A stretch of 34,950 nucleotides of DNA from G020350405 sp964513655 (GTDB lineage Bacteria > Planctomycetota > Phycisphaerae > Sedimentisphaerales > Anaerobacaceae). Location of the stretch: the NCBI GenBank assembly GCA_964513655.1, contig CAZENQ010000026.1:1-34950 (forward strand). Direction: 5' to 3'. Below, in pieces: positions 24,840 through 31,458 of this stretch. Under the pieces are notes generated by a model, which ran no database searches, had not been told where the DNA came from, and saw only the letters and a list, made by a program, of their open reading frames with translations. Each line of letters begins with the position of its first letter. Position 1 is the first letter of the stretch. A program made the position numbers and the translations under genes.

Positions 24840-25382
24840 ATGAAAAAGTTACTCGCGTTAACTCTGCTTTTCGCCCTCGCCTCCACGGCGAACGCCGCTG
24901 TTACCATGTATATAGACGATTCGCCCACACCCCCGACCCTGAACCTCGAGATAGGCGAGACCATCCAGATTTATTCCAGCAACAGCAGCGCCTGGAACGG
25001 TTACATCATCCCCGTAGACGGCAGCATCGGTTCTTTGGTTAATCCGCGCATGGCTGAAACAACCCCGGGTGAGCCCGGTTATGCGGGTGACATGGGCGGC
25101 ATAGGCGGTAATTGGACCTACGCGTACCCGCCGTACCCTTACCCTGGGTATGAGATGCAGGCCGACTATCTCTCGGAACCTCCAGTGGCGGGCGTGCAGT
25201 TCCTTATGGACTTTAGTGCCTCAACGGGCGATGTGGGCGAGACCGGTACGATTAACATTTGGGTGAACGAAAACTTCACGACGCCCGCTGACACCTTTGA
25301 CTACACCATCGTCCCTGAGCCGGCCACTTTCGCCTTGCTCGCCCTCGGCGGACTCGTACTCCTGAAAAAACGCAAAACATAA
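24840..25382 (+). CDS. PEP-CTERM sorting-domain protein, paralogue 2
   Basis: This is a tandem duplicate of the preceding gene. The signal peptide is MKKLLALTLLFALASTANA, the mature start AAVTMYIDDSPTPPTLNLEIG is nearly the same, and GETIQIYSSNSSAW, PPVAGVQFLMDFSASTGDVG and the tail VPEPATFALLALGGLVLLKKRKT are conserved. The middle (about residues 80-115) has diverged: it carries the Y/P-rich NWTYAYPPYPYPGYEM where paralogue 1 has a different segment. Only 20 bp separate it from the upstream stop, so they are one transcript. There is no recognisable ribosome site before the ATG, in contrast to the strong site of paralogue 1. It may rely on coupling or leaderless-type initiation. Product length is 180 residues. 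Confidence 0.87.
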   Translation: MKKLLALTLLFALASTANAAVTMYIDDSPTPPTLNLEIGETIQIYSSNSSAWNGYIIPVDGSIGSLVNPRMAETTPGEPGYAGDMGGIGGNWTYAYPPYPYPGYEMQADYLSEPPVAGVQFLMDFSASTGDVGETGTINIWVNENFTTPADTFDYTIVPEPATFALLALGGLVLLKKRKT

Positions 25383-25414
25383 TGAAGCTTAATCCACTGC
25401 AGCAGCAGAGCGAC

Positions 25415-25434
25415 ATAAGAGCGTCTTATTTTAT
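25415..25434 (+). terminator. AT-rich terminator-like hairpin after the PEP-CTERM pair
   Basis: ATAAGA (25415-25420) pairs with TCTTAT (25424-25429) around GCG and is followed by TTTAT. It is 33 bp after the second stop codon. The stem is weak. Confidence 0.4.
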
Positions 25435-25471
25435 ACCCTGTCAAAAGGCAAAATATTTAGTCTGTATTTGC

Positions 25472-25500
25472 TTGATTTATCAGCCCGCTTGTGGTAAAAT
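25472..25500 (+). promoter_or_regulatory. Sigma-70-like promoter of the secreted tandem-motif protein
   Basis: TTGATT (25472-25477) and TAAAAT (25495-25500) have 17-bp spacing. About 85 bp of leader follows before the ATG at 25592, including GTGC-6nt-GCAC and a T-run near 25532-25562 that could fold as a small attenuator-like hairpin. Confidence 0.55.
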
Positions 25501-25591
25501 ACCCTCCAGCGGTATTATCGTTGAGCAAATGTGCGCATAAGTGCCTTTTAGCACAACTTTTTTGCCAGTAAGGCGGAAAGGAGGTCGTATC

Positions 25592-26599
25592 ATGAAAAAG
25601 ATTATATTCTTGTCCCTGGCGGTATCTCTAATGGCGGTTCCGACATGGGCGACCGTCAACATTACGGCCACCCCTGTGCAGGTCACGGTCGGCGGCGACG
25701 TTGTTGACACGGACGAGATCGTTATCAGCTATGAGATAGTAGCTTCGTCGAACGATGTGCGTGCGTTTGCGTTCGACGTGACCGTTCAGGACCCCTGCGG
25801 CGACCCCTGTTCGGACGCTCACATTGTGGGAATCAACGAGGCGGACCTTAATGTGGACTACTGGGTGTATCCCGGCTCGATTGACATCAATGAGGCCGGC
25901 GAGGTCAATGACGTTGGTACCCCAATTGCCGACCCCTGTTTTGTTCCGGTCGATACACAGGGCGGCCTCGGCACGGCCGGTATTACCATCGAGATGGCCT
26001 CACTGTATGTGGGCGAAAGCAACGCCCCCGCAACCAGCGGCGTTCTGCTGAAATTTGTGGTTGACGACAACTGCTTGGTCAAGATGTCTAAGAACGTAAG
26101 CCGCGGCGGCGTCGTTATGGAAGGCGGAGGCGTACCATCCGGCGGTACGGCGATTTTCGTTGATACAACTGTCAATATGTACAACGGCACCGATATCGGT
26201 CGATGGCGTCTTGCCGGCCGGCCCAAGTGCTGGTGCAGGTTCAAGGGCGGCAGGCAGTGCCGCGGCGACGTTGATGGTAAAGGTCAGGGTATTGGAAAGA
26301 ACAGATGGGTGTCCACCCATGATACCGAGGTATATCGCACGGCCTATAATAAGACTACAGCCAGTTTTCCGCCCGGCAAGACCTGGGCCGATACTACAGT
26401 ACGTGACCTCAACCCCGGTTGCACTGCCGCCGTTTGCGACGTCCTGCTGGTTTGTGCCGACACAGACCACGGCGGGGCTGGTTTAGGCCAGAAGAAACGT
26501 GTTTACGTTAATGATACGCCCCCGTTTAGACTGCAAGCATTCGGCGGCAACTATAACAAGACGGTCCTGGCTCAGGACTGCCCACCGGGAAGCCCCTAA
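25592..26599 (+). CDS. Secreted protein with cohesin-like N-domain and two cysteine-led dockerin-like repeats
   Basis: The start is ATG at 25592, preceded by AAAGGAGGT; the frame opens 51 nt earlier without a ribosome site. A signal peptide spans residues 1-21 (MKKIIFLSLAVSLMAVPTWAT). Residues 22-190 are a probable beta-sandwich resembling cohesin-like domains (ITATPVQVTVGGDVVDTDEI, VRAFAFDVTVQD). The C-terminus carries two related motifs. Residues 223-254 are CRGDVDGKGQG...WVSTHDTEVYRTAYNK, and residues 288-323 are CADTDHGGAGLG...RVYVNDT...GGNYNK. I associate such cysteine-led D-x-D repeats with Phycisphaerae extracellular proteins as a divergent dockerin-like module. There is no PEP-CTERM or membrane anchor, and the sequence is rich in Cys (DPCGDPC, CWC). 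Its function is unknown; partner binding outside the cell is inferred. Confidence 0.8.
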   Translation: MKKIIFLSLAVSLMAVPTWATVNITATPVQVTVGGDVVDTDEIVISYEIVASSNDVRAFAFDVTVQDPCGDPCSDAHIVGINEADLNVDYWVYPGSIDINEAGEVNDVGTPIADPCFVPVDTQGGLGTAGITIEMASLYVGESNAPATSGVLLKFVVDDNCLVKMSKNVSRGGVVMEGGGVPSGGTAIFVDTTVNMYNGTDIGRWRLAGRPKCWCRFKGGRQCRGDVDGKGQGIGKNRWVSTHDTEVYRTAYNKTTASFPPGKTWADTTVRDLNPGCTAAVCDVLLVCADTDHGGAGLGQKKRVYVNDTPPFRLQAFGGNYNKTVLAQDCPPGSP

Positions 26600-26907
26600 C
26601 GCCGCTCCGATGAAATAATCTGACCAAACTACTTAGCTGGTTATCCCCTTGAACTAACCTGCTCCGCAAAGCGACAGCCTAAGCATGCAATCCATTTTGC
26701 CGACAACAGCCCCCACGATACTAATTGCGCCTTCTCTCTTCTCCCCAGACCCCTATTCTTCTCTCCCCATCCCGTCAACAACTTTAAATTTTCCACTGTG
26801 GCTTTACACTTTCCACTTTAACTTTTAAACTCCCGCGAGATACGATTCACGCTTCACGAGATACGGCTTTTGTTCCACAAAAGCCTGCCCCACTTCCCTC
26901 GTACCCT
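26600..26907. other. Intergenic stretch with simple-sequence motifs
   Basis: No gene seen. It contains TTTACACTTTCCACTTTAAC-type pyrimidine-rich sequence, two copies of CGAGATACG (26836-26844 and 26857-26865) and a 19-nt stretch (26762-26780) that recurs exactly at 34703-34721. Confidence 0.55.
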
Positions 26908-27339
26908 TCATTTCCAAACCTCACCACAATTATTGCATCGGTGCTTCTTCCTCGGAAAAGGTACTGGAAATCTCAAAAAAGCAATCCCTAAATAAAACAC
27001 CTTCCTCGAGAACTTCTCATACTTAACATCTTCACTACCGCACCGCGGACACCTCACCTCCTCCGCCTCTGCCGCCGAGTCACCGTACTCACTTTCATCT
27101 ATCTCCACCTTCTCACGGCGACCCAGTACCTCCTTCGCCCTCTCGGCGTCCGATTCCCTCACCTGGAGCTTCACCCCCCGGTCAGCAAGCGATGCAAGCC
27201 AGTACACACCCGCAAAATTCTTCCCGGCCAGAAAACACCCTATCCCCTCCGACTCCAGCTTTATCCGCGCAAGCTCCGCCTCCGAAACCGGGTCCGCAGA
27301 ATACGCAAACCTTGCAATCGTCACTAACCTCTCAACCAT
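26908..27339 (-). CDS. DUF2007 / putative signal-transducing protein with zinc ribbon
   Basis: This is a 143-residue protein. The N-terminal part (about 1-75) shows ADPVSEAELARIKLESEGIGCFLAG and VKLQVRESDAERAKEVLG, the pattern of the DUF2007 family (PF09413 from memory; 'putative prokaryotic signal transducing protein'). An acidic linker (VEIDESEYGDSAAEAEE) leads to a C-terminal zinc ribbon with RCPRCGSED and HRCNNCGEVWK, two CxxC pairs. The hydrophobic stretch between the pairs (KVFYLGIAFLRFPVPFP) is unusual for a ribbon. Function is unknown. The ATG at 27339 has only a weak GAG upstream. It is isolated between repeat-rich spacers. Confidence 0.78.
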   Translation of the reverse strand: MVERLVTIARFAYSADPVSEAELARIKLESEGIGCFLAGKNFAGVYWLASLADRGVKLQVRESDAERAKEVLGRREKVEIDESEYGDSAAEAEEVRCPRCGSEDVKYEKFSRKVFYLGIAFLRFPVPFPRKKHRCNNCGEVWK

Positions 27340-27359
27340 ATCTCAACCACCAAAACCTG

Positions 27360-27382
27360 TCCTGAGCGTAGCTGATGGATCC
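27360..27382 (+). repeat. Repeat C, partial copy
   Basis: TCCTGAGCGTAGCTGATGGATCC keeps the outer TCCTGAGCG and GGATC ends of the repeat C family but lacks the GTCGAAG segment. Confidence 0.4.
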
Positions 27383-27502
27383 CAACTTTTAACGCGTGAC
27401 TCGCAACCCGCAACTCGGAACACCTTTCACACTATACAATACCCCAAAGAACAATATTTGTCAAACCCAAAAAACCTCATAGCTAGGCGAAGACCCCCTC
27501 TG

Positions 27503-27548
27503 TCATCCTGAGCGAAGCGCTGCGCAGCACCGCGCAGTCGAAGGATCT
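27503..27548 (+). repeat. Repeat C: TCCTGAGCGAAGCG ... GTCGAAGGATCT palindromic element
   Basis: The outer halves TCCTGAGCGAAGCG and CAGTCGAAGGATCT are imperfect inverted relatives. The centre here carries an extra GC-rich palindrome (GCGCTGCGCAGCACCGCGC). The same ends recur at 29414-29446. Similar elements are common between genes in many bacterial genomes (from memory). Confidence 0.7.
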
Positions 27549-27617
27549 GGCCACCGCATAAAATTAACCTCACGCAACTCGCCCCGTACTCCCGTGGTAC
27601 TGGGGCCCGCAACTTTA

Positions 27618-27651
27618 CCCCGTGAGATGATTCCATCTATCTCTCCGGGGC
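27618..27651 (+). repeat. Repeat A copy 1: hairpin CCCCG-TGAGAT-GAT/ATC
   Basis: CCCCG (27618-27622), TGAGAT and inner arm GAT fold back on ATC, ATCTCT and CGGGG. The inner three-base stem differs between copies but stays paired. Confidence 0.75.
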
Positions 27652-27730
27652 TTCTCCCCGCCTGTCCCCGAGAATCCACCACCTTTGGCCCAGCAGCAGG
27701 GGATCCAGCTCACTTCTTAATTCCGCTTCA

Positions 27731-27755
27731 CCCCGCTCGCCTATCTAACTGGGGC
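27731..27755 (+). repeat. Repeat A copy 2, truncated
   Basis: CCCCG joined to TATCTAACTGGGG: the right half of repeat A is intact while the left TGAGAT arm is missing. Confidence 0.5.
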
Positions 27756-27890
27756 TTTACCCCCGCCTGTCCCAGCGAAGGCTCCGGATCCAGCCTGCCC
27801 TCGAAAGTCTTAGTCGAGGGTTGTCTTTCCCTCACCTCGGGCAAAAATGACTTCCTTATCTATCAGATTGATTCCAGATTATTTCTCGAG

Positions 27891-28916
27891 TCAGCTGCCT
27901 GTGAGCTCTTTAATACGGTCCTTATACAGGATTCGCACATCATTGCTCATTGACTTGTATAGTGCCTTAATCCTTTTTTTGACTTCTTCATTGTCGGCCT
28001 CGAACGACAATTCTTCTATCTCGCACACTGCCTGACTGTCATTATATCCTTTAAAGATATCTACAACAGTGTGAACGAGTTCTGTCGAGTCGCCTCCCCG
28101 ATTGGTCAGCTTAAGCAAATCAGCAGCACCAAGAAAATAGTCGAACGATTCCAGTTTCTTGTTAGGTTTAGCATCGACCTGAATAACAAAATATGAGGTA
28201 TCTGTATACTCCGTTTTTGAATTTACCTCGATAAGTTTGTTGTCTTGGGTGAGTTCGTACTTGCCCCCTAATAGATACTCTTCTTCTTGCTCTGGAACGC
28301 AGACAATTCGACCGCTCTGAAGGCGCCGTACATTTTCTAAACCGAAATGAAGGTCAAGGTCATGCCCCTGAACTATCGCGTAGTCTTTATTGAATAGATC
28401 TATTATCTTCCCGAAGAGCGAAACTCCGACACTGGCTCCCGCTGCGTACGGAAGGAACTCAGCAAAGACCGGCAAGCTGCCTACTGTGCCGATTCCTTTC
28501 TTGATTGCTTCGATGAGCTTCTTATTAATCTTGTCTATTTCCATAATTTTTATTGTCATGTAAAGGGCTTCCCCAAGATAGGATTTAGTATAGTAACAGA
28601 GTCGGTGCCCGTATCGCTCGGCCCCAAAATCGGAAATACGAAGCTCTTTATTCTTATCGAATCTTGCCGTGTTATCAAAGTAATTAATTGCTTCAGCAGC
28701 AGCTTGCTTTGTCTCGGTCGTCTTCATAAAACTTGAAATCATCAACTCGTTTTTCTTCTCTGGTGATTTATGACGAAGAAAAAAATAGAGATATTGAACG
28801 ATAAGGGGTCTGCCGATGTCTAAGTCCGTGTACCCACTGGCCCGAGGTTCGGTTACTGTAGCTCTGTCATAAAGTGACCGAAGCTTCCCATTGACACTTA
28901 AAACACTTGCTGGCAT
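27891..28916 (-). CDS. Hypothetical protein, unrecognised family (341 residues)
   Basis: I do not recognise this family. The gene is real by its AAAGGAGGTGA ribosome site 3 nt before the ATG and its balanced composition over 341 codons. The N-terminal half is helical and charged (SPEKKNELMISSFMKTTETKQ). Residues about 150-182 form a short hydrophobic patch (GTVGSLPVFAEFLPYAAGASVG) that might insert in a membrane or be a buried helix pair. The C-terminal part has alternating beta-like stretches (SFEADNEEVKKRIKALYKSM at the end is helical). There is no signal peptide and no catalytic motif I can name. It lies between two repeat-rich spacers in the accessory-looking part of the window, so recent acquisition is plausible but not shown. 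Confidence 0.7.
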   Translation of the reverse strand: MPASVLSVNGKLRSLYDRATVTEPRASGYTDLDIGRPLIVQYLYFFLRHKSPEKKNELMISSFMKTTETKQAAAEAINYFDNTARFDKNKELRISDFGAERYGHRLCYYTKSYLGEALYMTIKIMEIDKINKKLIEAIKKGIGTVGSLPVFAEFLPYAAGASVGVSLFGKIIDLFNKDYAIVQGHDLDLHFGLENVRRLQSGRIVCVPEQEEEYLLGGKYELTQDNKLIEVNSKTEYTDTSYFVIQVDAKPNKKLESFDYFLGAADLLKLTNRGGDSTELVHTVVDIFKGYNDSQAVCEIEELSFEADNEEVKKRIKALYKSMSNDVRILYKDRIKELTGS

Positions 28917-29150
28917 AGTTCACCTCCTTTACTCGATTGATTTCTAATTGACTTGACGATATACATAACCTGACATTTCCTGTTTTGCACTTTAAAAACA
29001 TTTTTGCCGCGTCTGATTATTGTTTTGCACCTCCTTTCCCGGCACAAAAATCCTGCGCCCCTTGCACACGGTTCAATACGAATAAAACCCCTGAATTCCC
29101 GCCAAATACGACTTGCGGTTTCTCCAATAATCTCGATGCAAATTATATCC

Positions 29151-29208
29151 CACGTAAGTGTCCCTTCAAGAACTTTTTCTTCTTTTTTAAAAAAAAATCA
29201 CTTACGTG
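29151..29208. repeat. 10-bp perfect inverted repeat around an A/T-rich centre
   Basis: CACGTAAGTG (29151-29160) and CACTTACGTG (29199-29208) are exact inverse copies with a 38-nt centre holding T- and A-runs. The right arm directly abuts repeat B. Confidence 0.6.
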
Positions 29209-29246
29209 CCCCCCTTGCCTAGAGTCCCACGGACTCTAAGGGGGCC
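29209..29246 (+). repeat. Repeat B copy 1: AGAGTCC-CAC-GGACTCT palindrome with C5TT/AAG5 outer stem
   Basis: The inner stem AGAGTCC/GGACTCT (29221-29237, loop CAC) is perfect. An outer stem CCCCCTT/AAGGGGG is separated by a four-base bulge on the left only. A near-identical copy is at 34755-34789. T-runs follow both copies within 20 nt, so it may also end transcription. Confidence 0.75.
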
Positions 29247-29295
29247 ATCTTCAACATTTTTTGTATATTTTCATTTTTTCCCTTGCCTGCCTTTA

Positions 29296-29330
29296 CCCCG
29301 TGAGATGGCGCGTGCCTATCTCACTGGGGC
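29296..29330 (+). repeat. Repeat A copy 3: hairpin with GGC/GCC inner stem
   Basis: CCCC, TGAGAT and GGC pair with GCC, ATCTCA and GGGG around GCGT. Confidence 0.75.
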
Positions 29331-29413
29331 CATTCCGCATCCAGAATTGACTATCCAGTATCGAGCGTCGAGAATAATTTCAATCAAATGCGCAAGCTGG
29401 AGCGACGCGCAAG

Positions 29414-29446
29414 TCCTGAGCGAGGCGAAGCCGAGTCGAAGGATCT
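29414..29446 (+). repeat. Repeat C copy
   Basis: TCCTGAGCGAGGCGAAGC ... GAGTCGAAGGATCT matches the ends of the copy at 27503-27548 with a shorter centre. Confidence 0.65.
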
Positions 29447-29540
29447 CAAACCTTTAGAATATCAAATATCACTCAAAAAGTTACCAAAAGGCAGAAAATC
29501 AATCAAATGCGCAACTATTTTCACCCCGGCCTCAACTACC

Positions 29541-29569
29541 GAGATACGAGATACTAGATGCGAGATACG
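29541..29569 (+). repeat. Short GAGATACG array
   Basis: GAGATACG, GAGATAC and, after TAGATGC, GAGATACG again; related copies sit at 26836-26865. Confidence 0.5.
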
Positions 29570-29595
29570 AACCAAATCCGTCTATCTCCCTTCCG

Positions 29596-30561
29596 CTACT
29601 CATACGGCACGTACTCACTTGCTGAACTCCCATCATCATACAAATCAACAACTACATACGCCGGCCCAAACTCATAATGGTTCCCATCCCACCACGCACC
29701 GCTGACCGCTCCGTCGCAGAGATATTTCACACCCAGATACTCCACCTTGTCACGCATGTGCATATGACCGCTCAGGCAGACCCGAACATTCTTATGTCCC
29801 TTAAACAAATCCTTTATCCGCCGACCATCAATATGCATCCACGCGCCAGGCACAACCCAGTCGCCCGTCTTCTCATTATCACCATCAAAAAAAGCACAAA
29901 AGCAGATAATCGGAATATGACTAAGCACACACACCGGCGAGTCCTCCCTCGCCTTTGCTAGGTCTGCCGCCAGCCACGCTAACTGCTCCTCATCCAGACG
30001 CCCCGTATAACACGACCCTTCACCGCTCCACTCAACCGCATGCGTACTATCCAGAACAACAAAATGCCACCCGGCCTTGTCAAAACTGTAGTACCGACCC
30101 GGAATTCCAAACTCCTCAACGGCCCACTGCTTACCATAAAGCCTGTCACCCTTAACACTCTCGTCCTCCAACCCCCAGCCCCAAACATCGTGATTTCCTA
30201 TACAGTGAACCACTGGCAGTCTGCACTCTGCCTTCATCACCCTGTGAAACACCTCCCACTGCGCCTTCGTCCGCGCCTTGTCCGCACCCAGCGCATCCAT
30301 AATCGAGTCACCGCCGGTAAATATAATATCCGGCCTGTCCGCCAGCGAATGTACGCTGCGAAGTGCTCGTGCCATCCCTTCCGGCGCCGCTCCTTCCGGC
30401 TGCACATGTATGTCCGTCAAATGTGCTATCCGAAGCACCCGCTTCCGGCGTTTCGGACGGGATGCCATACCTCGCGCTGTCCCGCCCAGCCCCGCCAATG
30501 CGCCCAATCCGACCGCTCCAACACTCCCTATAAATCCTCGCCTGCTGATTTTCTCACTCAT
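29596..30561 (-). CDS. Tat-exported calcineurin-like metallophosphoesterase
   Basis: The 321-residue protein begins with a twin-arginine signal (SRRGFIGSVGAVGLGALAGLGG), so it is folded before export. The two-metal phosphoesterase ligands are all present: Asp50 and His52 (LTDIHV), Asp85 (TGGDS), Asn123-His124 (GNHD), His215 (SHIP) and His266-His268 (SGHMHM). The family cleaves phosphomono- or diesters, often of nucleotides or phospholipids; the substrate is not evident. SSAS at the C-terminus is ordinary and there is no anchor. The ATG at 30561 follows a GGAGTAAG heptamer that provides the ribosome site; the same heptamer lies upstream of the next gene on this strand. The two genes are 14 bp apart and probably co-transcribed. 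Confidence 0.9.
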   Translation of the reverse strand: MSEKISRRGFIGSVGAVGLGALAGLGGTARGMASRPKRRKRVLRIAHLTDIHVQPEGAAPEGMARALRSVHSLADRPDIIFTGGDSIMDALGADKARTKAQWEVFHRVMKAECRLPVVHCIGNHDVWGWGLEDESVKGDRLYGKQWAVEEFGIPGRYYSFDKAGWHFVVLDSTHAVEWSGEGSCYTGRLDEEQLAWLAADLAKAREDSPVCVLSHIPIICFCAFFDGDNEKTGDWVVPGAWMHIDGRRIKDLFKGHKNVRVCLSGHMHMRDKVEYLGVKYLCDGAVSGAWWDGNHYEFGPAYVVVDLYDDGSSASEYVPYE

Positions 30562-30575
30562 TTTCTTCTTACTCC

Positions 30576-30959
30576 TTACTCTTTCTCTTTACTCCTCACC
30601 GCCTTTACATACGAATTCAACAGCTTACTTACTTCTTCCATTTGTTCTTGCGCGGCTTGACCATCTGCGTAACCCAGATCTTCTGCAAGTATAAGGTAAT
30701 ACCTGCATTCTTCTAATGAACTAACCGCATAGTTGAAAAATTTCAGTTTATCTGATTTGCCGCTCCTGTTAAATCCCTCCGCGATATTTGCAGGCCCAGC
30801 CACCCCGGCCCGTCTCAATTGGCTTGTCAATCCGTAGATTTCTTCTTTCGGGAATAACCCACTTAACCTGTAGATTTCCAGCACCAGTTCATGTGCCTTT
30901 TGCCACACGATAAGCTCTCTAAAGCTCTTTGCTGGCTCACGTTCTCCTGCCCTTCCCAT
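30576..30959 (-). CDS. Four-helix-bundle protein (S23 / TIGR02436 family), second copy
   Basis: This 127-residue helical protein has the family pattern SFRELIVWQKAHELVLEIYRLS, LTSQLRRAGVAGPANIAEGFNR and LKFFNYAVSSLEECRYYLILAEDLGY. It is clearly related to, but distant from, the copy at 22261-22665. The function of the family is unknown. The ATG at 30959 is preceded by GGAGTAAGA, the last unit of a seven-unit heptamer array (30961-31010), so the array supplies its ribosome site. The same GGAGTAA motif also runs through its stop-codon region into the leader of the metallophosphoesterase. Genes of this family often sit in repeat-rich spacers, which fits here. Confidence 0.88.
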   Translation of the reverse strand: MGRAGEREPAKSFRELIVWQKAHELVLEIYRLSGLFPKEEIYGLTSQLRRAGVAGPANIAEGFNRSGKSDKLKFFNYAVSSLEECRYYLILAEDLGYADGQAAQEQMEEVSKLLNSYVKAVRSKEKE

Positions 30960-30960
30960 T

Positions 30961-31010
30961 CTTACTCCTTACTCCTTACTTCTTACTTCTTACTTCTTAC
31001 TCCTTACTCC
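30961..31010 (-). repeat. Seven tandem copies of a 7-bp unit (GGAGTAA / GAAGTAA)
   Basis: Read on the minus strand, units are GGAGTAA twice, GAAGTAA three times, then GGAGTAA twice, ending against the ATG of the four-helix-bundle gene. Each unit holds a Shine-Dalgarno-like GGAG and a TAA. Confidence 0.85.
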
Positions 31011-31085
31011 TGATCTATCTCTCCTTACTCCTCTCCCGAATTATCGCCCCCACCACAAAAACCGTCAACCACAAAAAAACCTTCG

Positions 31086-31119
31086 CCCCGTGAGATGACG
31101 AAGTCTATCTAACTGGGGC
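31086..31119 (+). repeat. Repeat A copy 4: hairpin with GAC/GTC inner stem
   Basis: CCCC, TGAGAT and GAC pair with GTC, ATCTAA (one mismatch) and GGGG around GAA. Confidence 0.75.
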
Positions 31120-31458
31120 TTATTTCATAATTCTCAATTCCGCTTTATTTATCCCTTAGGGAGCGGCACTCCCCATAAGCCCCAATCACGCATCCCTAAG
31201 GACAGATGTTGAGAGTTCATTGTTCGACGTTCAATCTTCCTTGTCCCACGTTCGATGTTCGACCTTCGCTCTTCCCCCTTCCCTCTTCACTCTTCTCAAT
31301 TCATAATTCTCAATTCCGCGTTAGCGGCTTGCCTCCCCGCCTCCGCTACGCCTCCTTAACCAGCGATCTTGAACGTTCCTTGTTCGACGTTCGACCTTCC
31401 CGCCTCATGTGCCTCAACAGAGAGTTCACTCACTATCCACGGCGTCCGCCAGCCCGAG

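Larger units (their letters stand above)
27340..27890. other. Repeat-rich intergenic region
   Basis: No gene is supported. The region holds two copies of repeat C (27360-27382 partial, 27503-27548), one full hairpin repeat A (27618-27651) and one truncated copy (27731-27755). Open frames here run through the repeats and are not credible. Confidence 0.7.
28917..29595. other. Repeat-rich intergenic region (679 bp)
   Basis: No gene is supported. From left to right it contains an inverted repeat (29151-29208), repeat B copy 1 (29209-29246), repeat A copy 3 (29296-29330), repeat C copy (29414-29446), a 15-nt direct repeat CAATCAAATGCGCAA (29381-29395 and 29500-29514) and a GAGATACG array (29541-29569). 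Confidence 0.7.
30960..31458. other. Repeat-rich intergenic region (499 bp)
   Basis: No gene is supported. It holds the GGAGTAA heptamer array, repeat A copy 4, an inverted pair CCTTAGGGA/TCCCTAAGG (about 31155-31200), and a 20-nt exact direct repeat at 31124-31143 and 31300-31319. TTGTTCGACGTTCGACCTTC-type motifs recur near 31220-31270 and 31378-31400. Confidence 0.65.

Noticed and set aside
29060..29110. tRNA-like GGTTCAA segment
   Set aside because: GGTTCAATACG superficially recalls a T-loop, but no acceptor stem or anticodon arm can be formed around it.
30040..30660. Plus-strand open frame of 206 codons opposite the metallophosphoesterase
   Set aside because: The opposite strand encodes all phosphoesterase ligands; this frame ends in translated heptamer repeat (LLTPYSFSLL-type).
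30961..31010. CRISPR-like array
   Set aside because: The unit is only 7 bp with no spacers; it is a tandem heptamer array. No direct repeats of 25-40 bp with unique spacers were found in the window.
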